Notes: a model not told the origin generated them from the letters alone. A DNA stretch of 6,947 nucleotides from Clostridia bacterium (GCA_017547865.1 JAFYOA010000102.1:1-6947); one strand, 5' to 3'. Positions 1-6,060 are shown, counted from the stretch's first letter. A program made the numbers and translations.

Positions 1-8
1 GGAGGGGT

Positions 9-62
9 GATTCGTAAGAGGGGAACCCGTCGGAAGGGTCCCCCTCTTATGCGAATCTTTTT
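9..62 (+). terminator. Strong rho-independent terminator of an upstream gene
   Basis: A long hairpin is followed by five T. GATTCG (9-14) pairs with CGAATC (52-57), TAAGAGGGG (15-23) pairs with CCCCTCTTA (41-49), and ACCC (25-28) pairs with GGGT (36-39). There is one A/C mismatch (24/40), a TG bulge (50-51) and a seven-base loop. The T-run (58-62) lies on the plus-strand 3' side only, so it should end a plus-strand transcript whose gene lies before the window. No gene end can be confirmed inside the window. Confidence 0.8.
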
Positions 63-104
63 CCCCCTTTTCTTTTCGCCAAGAAAAGGGGGTGCCGCGC
101 GGCA
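63..104. repeat. Perfect 12-bp hairpin plus adjoining 12-bp palindrome
   Basis: CCCCCTTTTCTT (63-74) pairs perfectly with AAGAAAAGGGGG (81-92) across a six-base loop. Directly after it comes the self-complementary TGCCGCGCGGCA (93-104). Neither is followed by a T-run on either strand, so these are not simple terminators. They fit an intergenic palindromic repeat element. The structure is seen directly; the repeat nature is inferred. Confidence 0.6.
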
Positions 105-157
105 TGAGCGCATGTGCCGCAAGAAAACGTATCGTGATAAGCTAATCGAGTGCGTTA

Positions 158-219
158 TGCTTTACGAATTAAAAGCTCACGTTCGGAACCACTCCACGTA
201 TGAGTTCCGAGGTAAAGCA
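158..219. repeat. Nested inverted repeats in non-coding DNA
   Basis: An outer inverted repeat, TGCTTTAC (158-165) with GTAAAGCA (212-219), encloses an inner one, TCGGAAC (183-189) with GTTCCGA (204-210). The inner loop contains a further ACTC/GAGT pairing. The stretch 105-240 shows no convincing gene: the open frames there have no ribosome binding site and run through hairpins. It could be a structured RNA or part of a composite intergenic repeat; the sequence alone does not decide. Confidence 0.4.
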
Positions 220-240
220 CATACAAAAATCCTGCCTTTC

Positions 241-290
241 AAGGGAAAACCTCACTTGCAGGTTTTCCCTTCTTGAACGGCACACCGTTC
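241..290. repeat. Two adjacent perfect hairpins
   Basis: AAGGGAAAACCT (241-252) pairs perfectly with AGGTTTTCCCTT (260-271) across a seven-base loop. Three bases later GAACGG (275-280) pairs with CCGTTC (285-290) across CACA. Neither has a clean T-run afterwards. They continue the series of hairpins filling 1-413 and look like units of an intergenic palindromic repeat. Confidence 0.55.
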
Positions 291-327
291 AATTCAACCC
301 TTTCGAGCGCTTCCAAGAAAAGGAATT

Positions 328-365
328 TCGCCCATTGCGATGGGCGACCAGGGCCTTGCCCTTGG
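328..365. repeat. GC-rich double hairpin in intergenic repeat
   Basis: TCGCCCAT (328-335) pairs with ATGGGCGA (340-347) around TGCG. Immediately next, CCAGGGC (348-354) pairs with GCCCTTGG (358-365), leaving one unpaired T at 362. Paired short GC hairpins of this kind, lying just past gene ends, recur between genes in many clostridial genomes. That this is such an element is a judgement from appearance, not from a database search. Confidence 0.45.
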
Positions 366-371
366 AACCCA

Positions 372-404
372 CGACCTTTTTGAAAAAGGTCGATCAAACC
401 TTTT
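372..404 (-). terminator. Overlapping hairpins past the beta-propeller gene, possible terminator
   Basis: Two mutually exclusive hairpins share one arm. CGACCTTTTT (372-381) can pair with AAAAAGGTCG (383-392), or AAAAGGT (384-390) can pair with ACCTTTT (398-404) across seven bases. Read on the minus strand, the second form is a 7-bp stem whose last arm runs into a T-run, about 22-42 bases after the stop codon of the minus-strand gene at 426. It is the best terminator candidate for that gene, though the stem is weak. Confidence 0.45.
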
Positions 405-425
405 AACGTCACTATGAAAGCAAAT

Positions 426-1850
426 TTACAGCTTCGCCTCAAAAATATACAGGTTGCCGTAGCTCCAGTTATTCAGCTCGCTGCCGTTGTGGCGGTCGAA
501 CGTAATGAAATAATGCCGCTTACGGCTGCCCTGCACCACAGGCAGCAGGGTACCCCAGCCGCGGAAACCGCCATCCGGGTAGTCGAATTTCAGTTCTTCC
601 ATGCCGGCCTTACTATAGGCACGGTAGTTGGCCACTTTTTTAAAGTCATTGCCGCAGACGAAATACTGCTCGCCGTTCACCTTTACAAACGAGCCGCCGG
701 TCTCGGCGCCGCCATCGTGGCCCATACCGATGAATTTGTAGCCGTTGAAAGGATCGTTCGACTCGAAGAACACATAGCGGTAGGCGCCGTTGTTGTCCGG
801 GTCCAGGCGGCAAATGGCCATCAGCCATTTATCTTCCTTGGCATCGTAGAAGAAGTTGGGGTCTTCGTCGCCGCGGCGGCTGGCGAATTCCGTAATGGGC
901 GTGCCTTCCTTAGCCACTTCCATCAAGGTCACATCCGCCACATTCACGCCAAAGCGGGGGTCGCCCTCCATGCTGCCGTAGGCCAGGGTATGCCCATGGC
1001 TGAAGGCGCACATCCAGTACAGCCATTTCTTCCATTCACGGTGATACAGCATGGTCACGGCCACATCCGCGCACCACTTGCCGTCGCCGGTATCGTAGCA
1101 CAGCACGCCGGTCAATTCAAACTCTGCGGTGCCCGGAACCCAGGAGAAAATGCCCTGAATCATTTCGCACTGCATACGAATGGACATGGTGAGGTAAATT
1201 TTGCCGTTTTCCTGCATTATTTCGCCGTCTTCGTAGCGAATGGGCCGCATATCCGCCTGGGAAAGGCCGCAATCCATGTAAGAAGAAGCGGCATGCACCG
1301 TCACTTCGCCTTCGGCATACACAGCGGCATAGCCGTTGTTGAAAGCGTCTTCGTGGCGGGCTTCTTTAAAATCTTCACTGCGCACGGTGTGGAAATGCTC
1401 CGGGGCACCGTTGTGCATAAAGTACACGCTGAACACACCCGCGCCGCAGGTGACGATCATGGTCCACTTCTTTTCCAGCCAGGCGGGAGCATCCAGTGCT
1501 TCTTCCTTGCCATCCACGCACAGCAGCAGCTTGCCATTTTCCACCAGAACAGAAGCCTCTGCCCCGGGAATACCAAAGCAGAAACCGGCTTTGCCGCCCT
1601 CGGCGGTCATTTCGTAGCTGGCATAGGGGAAGAACTGCACCATCCAGCGCTTTACCCAGCCGTTTTTCACCACAAAGCGGTTGGCTTCCACAGCCTCGCA
1701 GCAATCTTCGCTTTTCGCCAGCACCGGGTACAGATCGCCCCGGGTGGTGGTCACAAAATCTTTTGCAAAAGTCATTTCCCCCATTTTCAGGTGGAGATTT
1801 TTATACAGAGTCAGAGAAAATTTCCGTTTGAATTCAATATTCGAAAGCAT
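426..1850 (-). CDS. Putative glycoside hydrolase-like protein, beta-sandwich plus five-bladed beta-propeller type
   Basis: A protein of 474 residues with no signal peptide or membrane segment, so probably cytoplasmic. The N-terminal part (about 1-185) alternates short beta strands and looks like a concanavalin/LamG-type sandwich. From about 195 on it has the style of GH43/GH32/GH117-type propellers: an opening blade with ADMRPI (D200) leading into NGKIYLTM, a GDEDPNFFYD motif (D328, E329, D330), a GGAETGG motif (E383) and a late GWGTLLPVV blade. These acidic residues are candidates for catalysis, but their roles are not proven. The start at 1850 is chosen because GGAGG (1858-1862) lies seven bases before it; the longer frame back to 1934 would begin inside a terminator. 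It follows the uroD-like gene but has its own promoter, and that promoter resembles the uroD-like one. The family could instead be a non-catalytic propeller or a sugar phosphorylase. Confidence 0.7.
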   Translation of the reverse strand: MLSNIEFKRKFSLTLYKNLHLKMGEMTFAKDFVTTTRGDLYPVLAKSEDCCEAVEANRFVVKNGWVKRWMVQFFPYASYEMTAEGGKAGFCFGIPGAEASVLVENGKLLLCVDGKEEALDAPAWLEKKWTMIVTCGAGVFSVYFMHNGAPEHFHTVRSEDFKEARHEDAFNNGYAAVYAEGEVTVHAASSYMDCGLSQADMRPIRYEDGEIMQENGKIYLTMSIRMQCEMIQGIFSWVPGTAEFELTGVLCYDTGDGKWCADVAVTMLYHREWKKWLYWMCAFSHGHTLAYGSMEGDPRFGVNVADVTLMEVAKEGTPITEFASRRGDEDPNFFYDAKEDKWLMAICRLDPDNNGAYRYVFFESNDPFNGYKFIGMGHDGGAETGGSFVKVNGEQYFVCGNDFKKVANYRAYSKAGMEELKFDYPDGGFRGWGTLLPVVQGSRKRHYFITFDRHNGSELNNWSYGNLYIFEAKL

Positions 1851-1881
1851 TTTGTTTCCTCCAAAAAGGTTTTCTGCCACC

Positions 1882-1909
1882 ATTGTAGCACAATTTTGCG
1901 AATATGCAA
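1882..1909 (-). promoter_or_regulatory. Sigma-A-type promoter of the beta-propeller gene
   Basis: On the minus strand a -35 box TTGCAT (1904-1909) and a -10 box TACAAT (1882-1887) are separated by 16 bases. TGC just before the -10 forms an extended -10 element. It lies 32 bases upstream of the start codon, directly downstream of the terminator that closes the uroD-like gene. The propeller gene should therefore be transcribed on its own. Confidence 0.65.
1896..1909. promoter_or_regulatory. Operator-like TTGC-N6-GCAA site overlapping the -35 box
   Basis: TTGCGAATATGCAA on the plus strand has complementary ends and is followed by GAAAAA. Nearly the same string, with the same flank, sits at 3096-3110 over the -35 box of the uroD-like gene. 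A common regulator binding both sites is inferred; no regulator gene is in the window. Confidence 0.45.
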
Positions 1910-1910
1910 G

Positions 1911-1940
1911 AAAAATCCCGATGAATCGCTCCATCGGGAT
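1911..1940 (-). terminator. Rho-independent terminator of the uroD-like gene
   Basis: ATCCCGATG (1915-1923) and CATCGGGAT (1932-1940) form a perfect 9-bp stem with an eight-base loop. On the minus strand it starts 13 bases after the uroD-like stop codon and ends in five T (plus-strand AAAAA, 1911-1915). On the plus strand GTTTTT follows the stem, so it could work in both directions. Confidence 0.8.
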
Positions 1941-1953
1941 GTTTTTCTGTAAA

Positions 1954-3054
1954 TTACATTTTTACCACGCGGGGGGCGTTGTCGTCTGTCGTAATCCTGG
2001 AGGAGGCATGCATGCTGCGGTTGTAGCCGCGGGCCTTGTCCTTTTCGGCGTATTCCGGAGAGAATGCCAGCAGCTTGATGCCCTTATCCACCGTATTGCG
2101 GTAGATGGTCTCCATGTTGTTCAGGTGCGGCTGAGACATATTGACACCATACAGCTTGGGGATATTGCAGAGAATTTCGATGTAATGGTCGCCGCGGCCG
2201 CAGAAGTGCATGGCACCGCCGTCAAAATGCTCCAGCAGTTCGCCGTCGTAGGGGGCAGAGAATTCGCTGTAGAATTCCGGAGAGAGGTTCATGGCGCTGT
2301 CGTTGCGCAGCAGAATGGAACCGCGATGGCGCAGAGAAGCCCAGTGCACGCTCATCTTGCTGTTGCGGGGGAAGATAGCAAACCACTTTTCGAGGAAATC
2401 AACGTAGGTATCGGTGATCAAGCGCAGCATACCATGCACGAATTCAGGCTCATCGTACATGTTATAGAACATATCGCAGCCCCACAGCAGCTCGCAGATA
2501 TCCAGCGGACCCTGGGTATCGGGGTGGTACACTTCCACATACTTCTTGATCTTGGGGTACTTGGCAAACACTTCGGCGCACAGTTCGCCAAAATCAAACA
2601 CGCGCTGGCCAAAGCCGCCCAGCAGGCTGGGTTTGCCGGCTTCCAGAATTTCACGGATCTTATCCGTATCATCAAAAGAGCGGGTGGTGGGCAGGGTGTT
2701 GTGCTTGCGGTCCATTTCAAAAATTTCCGCACCGAAGAGCGAAGTCATAATGCCGGTACCGTAGTTGGCACGCACACACAGGTTCTGGCTCGCACTGTTC
2801 AGCGCATCGGAAACAGTCTTCAGCTGGTGCAGAAACATCAGCTCCAGGTCGCTCAGAGCATCGGTGATGTTCACATCGGGGAATTCCAAACCGGCGGAGG
2901 ACAGTACTTTACGCTTGGGCACAAAAATGGGATCTTCTACACGGTCATACAAAAAATCTTCCCACTGTTTGGCAAAATCTTCTTCCGCTTCGGGGTCGAT
3001 GCGGCGCTCAATGTCTTCCAGCAGGGCGATGGTATTTTTGCTCAGTTGAATCAT
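1954..3054 (-). CDS. Uroporphyrinogen decarboxylase (UroD/MtaA) superfamily protein
   Basis: A soluble protein of 366 residues. It has the family's style in the second half: NDSAMNLSPEF (D252, S258, P259), then MHFCGRGDHY with an H283-x-C285 pair, then a KLYGVNMSQPHLNN strand. In cobalamin-dependent methyltransferases of the MtaA/MtbA kind, an HxC pair plus a later cysteine bind the zinc that activates a thiol. Here no matching late cysteine is obvious after C296, and the N-terminal arginine motif of true haem-pathway HemE is not seen. It is therefore unlikely to be HemE. It may be a methyltransferase or another UroD-fold enzyme working with the adjacent sugar-related genes. No corrinoid protein gene is nearby. 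The start at 3054 is set by AAAGGAG (3064-3070); the longer frame to 3231 would run through the promoter. It is divergent from the ADP-ribosylglycohydrolase-like gene. Confidence 0.75.
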   Translation of the reverse strand: MIQLSKNTIALLEDIERRIDPEAEEDFAKQWEDFLYDRVEDPIFVPKRKVLSSAGLEFPDVNITDALSDLELMFLHQLKTVSDALNSASQNLCVRANYGTGIMTSLFGAEIFEMDRKHNTLPTTRSFDDTDKIREILEAGKPSLLGGFGQRVFDFGELCAEVFAKYPKIKKYVEVYHPDTQGPLDICELLWGCDMFYNMYDEPEFVHGMLRLITDTYVDFLEKWFAIFPRNSKMSVHWASLRHRGSILLRNDSAMNLSPEFYSEFSAPYDGELLEHFDGGAMHFCGRGDHYIEILCNIPKLYGVNMSQPHLNNMETIYRNTVDKGIKLLAFSPEYAEKDKARGYNRSMHASSRITTDDNAPRVVKM

Positions 3055-3081
3055 TTGGAACAGCTCCTTTCCTGTGGCACA

Positions 3082-3110
3082 AGCATAACATAAGTTTGCG
3101 TAAATTGCAA
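3082..3110 (-). promoter_or_regulatory. Sigma-A-type promoter of the uroD-like gene
   Basis: On the minus strand a -35 box TTGCAA (3105-3110) is followed after 17 bases by TATGCT (3082-3087), preceded by TGT, an extended -10. The start codon lies 27 bases downstream of the -10, with the ribosome binding site between. The layout parallels the promoter of the beta-propeller gene. Confidence 0.55.
3096..3110. promoter_or_regulatory. Operator-like TTGC-N7-GCAA site overlapping the -35 box
   Basis: TTGCGTAAATTGCAA on the plus strand, followed by GAAAAA, matches the site at 1896-1909 apart from one inserted base and a small core change. Half-sites TTGC/GCAA with a short centre resemble operators of helix-turn-helix sugar regulators such as the LacI family, though that assignment is inference. 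Confidence 0.45.
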
Positions 3111-3169
3111 GAAAAAAGTAGCGGGCTGTTTTCTGCCACACCCGCCCCATGCAAACAAGCACCGGGGTA

Positions 3170-3185
3170 TTGCGCACACGTGCAA
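3170..3185. promoter_or_regulatory. Third TTGC-N8-GCAA site between the divergent genes
   Basis: TTGCGCACACGTGCAA lies about 50 bases before the likely promoter of the ADP-ribosylglycohydrolase-like gene. Its outer half-sites match those at 1896-1909 and 3096-3110, but the centre is one or two bases longer and the flank differs. It may be a weaker auxiliary site or chance. Confidence 0.25.
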
Positions 3186-3216
3186 AATCGGCCTGCTTTT
3201 CCGTTAAAAATGCCAC

Positions 3217-3245
3217 TATTCTTTTCTGCAAAAAAACGGTATACT
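3217..3245 (+). promoter_or_regulatory. Probable promoter of the ADP-ribosylglycohydrolase-like gene
   Basis: A good -10 box TATACT (3240-3245) has only a weak -35 (TATTCT, 3217-3222) at 17 bases. The predicted transcript would start near 3252, giving a leader of about 25 bases with AGGAGG at 3265-3270. The weak -35 suggests a need for an activator. Confidence 0.45.
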
Positions 3246-3277
3246 GAAACCACCGATTACTTACAGGAGGAATCCGT

Positions 3278-4813
3278 ATGCAGCTTACCTACAAAGAATA
3301 CAAAGATAAAGTGCGCGCCTGCTGGCTGGGCAAAAACATCGGCGGCACCCTGGGCGCCCCCTTCGAATGCATCCGCGGCGTGTACGAGATCGATTACTCT
3401 ACCCACGATCTTTCTCTGGGCGTGCTGCCCAACGACGACCTGGACCTGCAGCTGGTGTGGCTGAACGCCGCCGAAAAGTACGGCAAAAACCTCACCGCCG
3501 AACAGCTGGGCGAATACTGGATCTCTTACGTTGTGGCAGAATGGTCTGAATACGGCGCCGGACAGAACAACCTGCGCTACGGCCTGCTGCCGCCCATTTC
3601 CGGCTGGTACAACAACCACAACAAAGACAGCTGCGGCTGCTTTATCCGCAGCGAGCTTTGGGCCTGCCTGGCCCCCGGCCACCCGGAGATTGCCGTGAAA
3701 TACGCCCGGGAAGACGCCATTTGCGACCACGCCCACGAAGGCATGTACGGCGAGATCTTCTGCGCTGCCCTGCAGAGCGCCGCGTTTGTGGAGAACGACC
3801 GTGAAAAACTGATGGCCGCCGCACTTTCGTATATTCCCGCCGATTGCGCCATTGCCAAAGTGGCCGCCACCGCCAAAGAATGCTACGAAAGCGGCATGGA
3901 CTGGAAAGAAGCCCGCAAGGTCATGCTGCAGCGCTTCCCCGGCTCCTTTGGTCTTTTAAGCAACACCAGCCCCACCGGCTTCCCCGCCCCGCCCAAAGAA
4001 GACGACATTCCCGCCGGCCCGCTGGGTTACGATGCCCCCAGCAACATCGGCATCATGCTCATCGGCTGGTATTACGGCGAAGGTGACTTCTCCAAGAGCA
4101 TTTGCATTGCCGCCGGCTGCTGCGAAGACGGCGACTGCACCGCCGGCACCCTGGGCGCCGTGCTGGGCATTATGTACGGCACCTCCATCATCGAAGATAA
4201 ATGGCTGCAGCCCATCGGTGATGAAATCAAGAGCATTTCCATTGACATGACCAAGTTCTGCATTGCCCTGCCCCACACCGTAACAGAACTGACCCGCCGC
4301 GTGGTGAACCTGATGCCCACCTTTATGAACGGGCACATCAACTTTGATGAAGACGGCGTAACGGTGTTTGAACCTGTGGACAGCGTGCTGGCCAAGCCCC
4401 GCGATGTGGGCGTGTACGATGACGAATACTTTGCGGTGGAAGTTGCCGCCACCCCCGTGGCCGTACACAAGAGCAACACCCTGTTCGACATCCGCATCAC
4501 CTACAACGATGAATCCCTGGCCATTCGCGCCGGAGAAACAAAGAAATTCCACGCGAAAATCACCAACAATCTCCACAGCCAGCAGTGGCTGGATTGCAAG
4601 TTCCACCTGCCGGAAGGCTGGACCGCCCGACCGGGCAGCAGCTTCTGCCTGAACCTGAACCAGAAACACGGCGGCTGCATGATCACGGAGTTCGATTTCA
4701 CCGTGACCCCGGACAACCTGACCCAGGGCCGCTACGATCTTCTGCTGGAGATCAAATCCAACGGCCGCCTGCAGAAAATGTTTGTGGAACTGCCGCTGCT
4801 CACTTCTATGTAA
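3278..4813 (+). CDS. ADP-ribosylglycohydrolase-fold (ARH/DraG-like) protein with C-terminal beta-sandwich
   Basis: A protein of 511 residues without signal peptide. The N-terminal helical domain (about 1-350) shows the ARH layout: GKNIGGTLGAPFE (18-30), an acidic PNDDLD motif (D53, D54, D56) where the family binds one magnesium, and CCEDGDCTAGTLG near 282-292 (D284, D286), the second metal motif. In classical ARH proteins the latter reads DxDT; here a cysteine (287) stands in place of that threonine, which may mark a divergent subfamily. The C-terminal 130 or so residues look like an Ig-like NEW3-type sandwich (LPEGWTARPG, then a TEFDFTVTPD strand), a domain often attached to carbohydrate enzymes. 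So the substrate may be a glycoside rather than ADP-ribosylated protein; this is inference. AGGAGG (3265-3270), seven bases upstream, fixes the start. The gene stands alone, divergent from the uroD-like gene. Confidence 0.82.
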   Translation: MQLTYKEYKDKVRACWLGKNIGGTLGAPFECIRGVYEIDYSTHDLSLGVLPNDDLDLQLVWLNAAEKYGKNLTAEQLGEYWISYVVAEWSEYGAGQNNLRYGLLPPISGWYNNHNKDSCGCFIRSELWACLAPGHPEIAVKYAREDAICDHAHEGMYGEIFCAALQSAAFVENDREKLMAAALSYIPADCAIAKVAATAKECYESGMDWKEARKVMLQRFPGSFGLLSNTSPTGFPAPPKEDDIPAGPLGYDAPSNIGIMLIGWYYGEGDFSKSICIAAGCCEDGDCTAGTLGAVLGIMYGTSIIEDKWLQPIGDEIKSISIDMTKFCIALPHTVTELTRRVVNLMPTFMNGHINFDEDGVTVFEPVDSVLAKPRDVGVYDDEYFAVEVAATPVAVHKSNTLFDIRITYNDESLAIRAGETKKFHAKITNNLHSQQWLDCKFHLPEGWTARPGSSFCLNLNQKHGGCMITEFDFTVTPDNLTQGRYDLLLEIKSNGRLQKMFVELPLLTSM

Positions 4814-4826
4814 AGCAATAATTTCA

Positions 4827-4857
4827 GGGGACGCTCTTGCCGGGCGTCCCCTTTTTT
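4827..4857 (+). terminator. Rho-independent terminator of the ADP-ribosylglycohydrolase-like gene
   Basis: GGGGACGC (4827-4834) pairs perfectly with GCGTCCCC (4844-4851) across nine bases and is followed by six T (4852-4857). It begins 13 bases after the stop codon. The minus side lacks a T-run, so it does not serve spoVAD. The rest of the gap to 4983 holds no gene; a small inverted repeat, GCGTTC/GAACGC (4858-4863/4870-4875), is the only other structure, and no clear spoVAD terminator is visible. Confidence 0.88.
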
Positions 4858-4983
4858 GCGTTCTGCGACGAACGCCGCTCCACACACTTCATGGTTCCCT
4901 TGCAACCCGCAGCCGACGCAGTCGATGCTTCAAAACGGTTGACGAAACTTTTTTCCGCAGTCCGTCCCGGGCAATCCCCCGCT

Positions 4984-6000
4984 TTATTCGGCCTTTCTCA
5001 CCAAATGAATGAGATGAGAAATACCGGGAATGCTCTCGCTTTGCTGCGAAGAGGTGGTGGACATCAGCGCACCGGTGGCGGCCAGCACCACATTGTGCAG
5101 GCGGCCGGCTTCCATTTCGTTTAAAATATACCCGCACAGCACCGAGGCCGCACAGCCGCACCCGGAGCCCCCGGCATGGGTATCCTGCTTTTCCCGGTCG
5201 TATAGCAGCAGGCCGCAATCCCGGTGCTTTTGGGAAAGATCGATGCCGTTTTTCTGCAGCAACTGCACTAAAAGCGCCGAACCCACCAGCCCAAGGTCGC
5301 CGGTGAACACCCCATCGTAATCGTTAGGCGTGGTGTGGGTATCTGTAAAAAAGGCCTGCAGGGTAGCCGCCGCCGCCGGGGCCATGGCCGCGCCCATGTT
5401 CGCCGGGTCGGTCACGCCCAAATCTGTAATGCGGCCAAAGGTGACGTGCTCCACCCCCACGGTGCCGCCGGTTTGCCCCAGCACCAGTGCCCCGGCTGCC
5501 GTGGCGGTCCACTGGGCGGTGGGGGTACGCTGCCCGCCGTATTCCAGCGGCAGGCGAAACTGCCGTTCTGCGGTGCAGAAGTGTGAACTGGTGACCGCCG
5601 CAGCATTTTGGCAGGCGCCGCTGTCTACAAAAACAGCCGCCACCGCTGCCGATTGCGCAATGGTGGAACAGGCCCCGTACTGCCCAATGAAAGGCACGCC
5701 CAGTTCCCGCAGGCCAAAGGTGGAAGAGATGCACTGGTTCAAAAGATCCCCGGCGAACACAGCCTGGGCTGCGGCGGGCTGCAGTTTTGCTTTGGCAAAG
5801 GCCAGCCGCACGGCTTCGGTCTGCATCTTCGCCTCTGCCTGTTCCCAGGTCTTCATGCCAATGCGGGAATCCGTAAAGGTCTGGTCAAAATGGGCTGCCA
5901 GCGGGCCGGCGGCCTCTTTTTTGCCGGCCACCGCCGCATGGCCCAGCACCCCCGGGCGCGTGGGCAAAAACAATGTATCGCTGCCAATTCGTTCGGGCAT
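4984..6000 (-). CDS. spoVAD: Stage V sporulation protein AD (SpoVAD)
   Basis: A soluble thiolase-fold protein of 338 residues, about the length of the Bacillus protein and complete. SpoVAD binds dipicolinic acid in the mother cell/forespore membrane system and works with the SpoVA membrane channel to load dipicolinate into the spore. Recognisable signatures are FAGDLLNQCISSTFGLREL (82-100), QYGACST (C111 at the thiolase nucleophile position), FTGDLGLVGSALL (232-244) and the late HAGGSGCGC motif (275-283). AGGAGGA (6007-6013), seven bases upstream, sets the start. The usual neighbours spoVAC and spoVAE are absent: downstream lies the convergent ADP-ribosylglycohydrolase-like gene, and upstream a divergent small-gene cluster. 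It is either a lone paralogue or a displaced single copy. A sigma-G/F-like promoter fits forespore expression. Confidence 0.93.
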   Translation of the reverse strand: MPERIGSDTLFLPTRPGVLGHAAVAGKKEAAGPLAAHFDQTFTDSRIGMKTWEQAEAKMQTEAVRLAFAKAKLQPAAAQAVFAGDLLNQCISSTFGLRELGVPFIGQYGACSTIAQSAAVAAVFVDSGACQNAAAVTSSHFCTAERQFRLPLEYGGQRTPTAQWTATAAGALVLGQTGGTVGVEHVTFGRITDLGVTDPANMGAAMAPAAAATLQAFFTDTHTTPNDYDGVFTGDLGLVGSALLVQLLQKNGIDLSQKHRDCGLLLYDREKQDTHAGGSGCGCAASVLCGYILNEMEAGRLHNVVLAATGALMSTTSSQQSESIPGISHLIHLVRKAE

Positions 6001-6015
6001 GGTTTTTCCTCCTGC

Positions 6016-6031
6016 AAACGCTTTTGCGTTT
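6016..6031. promoter_or_regulatory. Perfect palindrome between promoter and RBS of spoVAD
   Basis: AAACGC (6016-6021) and GCGTTT (6026-6031) flank TTTT. The palindrome touches the -10 box on one side and lies three bases from the ribosome binding site on the other. The expected transcription start falls near 6024, inside it, so it is better explained as a DNA-binding site than as an RNA hairpin. Confidence 0.35.
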
Positions 6032-6060
6032 AGTGTGGGGGAGAAAAGGCGGGGTTATGC
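6031..6060 (-). promoter_or_regulatory. Sigma-G/sigma-F-like promoter of spoVAD
   Basis: On the minus strand GCATAA (6055-6060) is followed after exactly 17 bases by CACACTA (6031-6037). The forespore sigma-G pattern is roughly GNATA, 17-18 bases, then CATACTA; the -10 here differs at one position. No sigma-A promoter of similar quality is seen upstream of spoVAD. This agrees with the known forespore control of spoVA genes. Confidence 0.6.

Noticed and set aside
7..276. Plus-strand 89-codon frame at the window start
   Set aside because: It begins inside the terminator hairpin, crosses several hairpins and has no RBS at its start; the composition is not protein-like.
1..413. CRISPR array or tRNA/rRNA remnant
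   Set aside because: The hairpins differ from each other and are not regularly spaced direct repeats; no cloverleaf or rRNA signature is visible.
414..1952. Plus-strand open frame of 512 codons antisense to the propeller gene
   Set aside because: It lacks an RBS, has a low-complexity composition (H, A, V, F, G rich), and mirrors a minus-strand protein with real motifs and a good RBS. Long antisense frames are common in GC-rich genes.
1681..3093. Plus-strand open frame of 470 codons across the terminator and the uroD-like gene
   Set aside because: It runs through the promoter and terminator region of two well-supported minus-strand genes, has no RBS and shows no family motifs.
3956..4885. 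Minus-strand open frame of 309 codons opposite the ADP-ribosylglycohydrolase-like gene
   Set aside because: It starts in the terminator region without an RBS and is an antisense shadow of a gene with clear family motifs.
4837..5124. Plus-strand frames in the gap between the ADP-ribosylglycohydrolase-like gene and spoVAD
   Set aside because: They start within the terminator and run antisense into spoVAD; no RBS and no recognisable protein.
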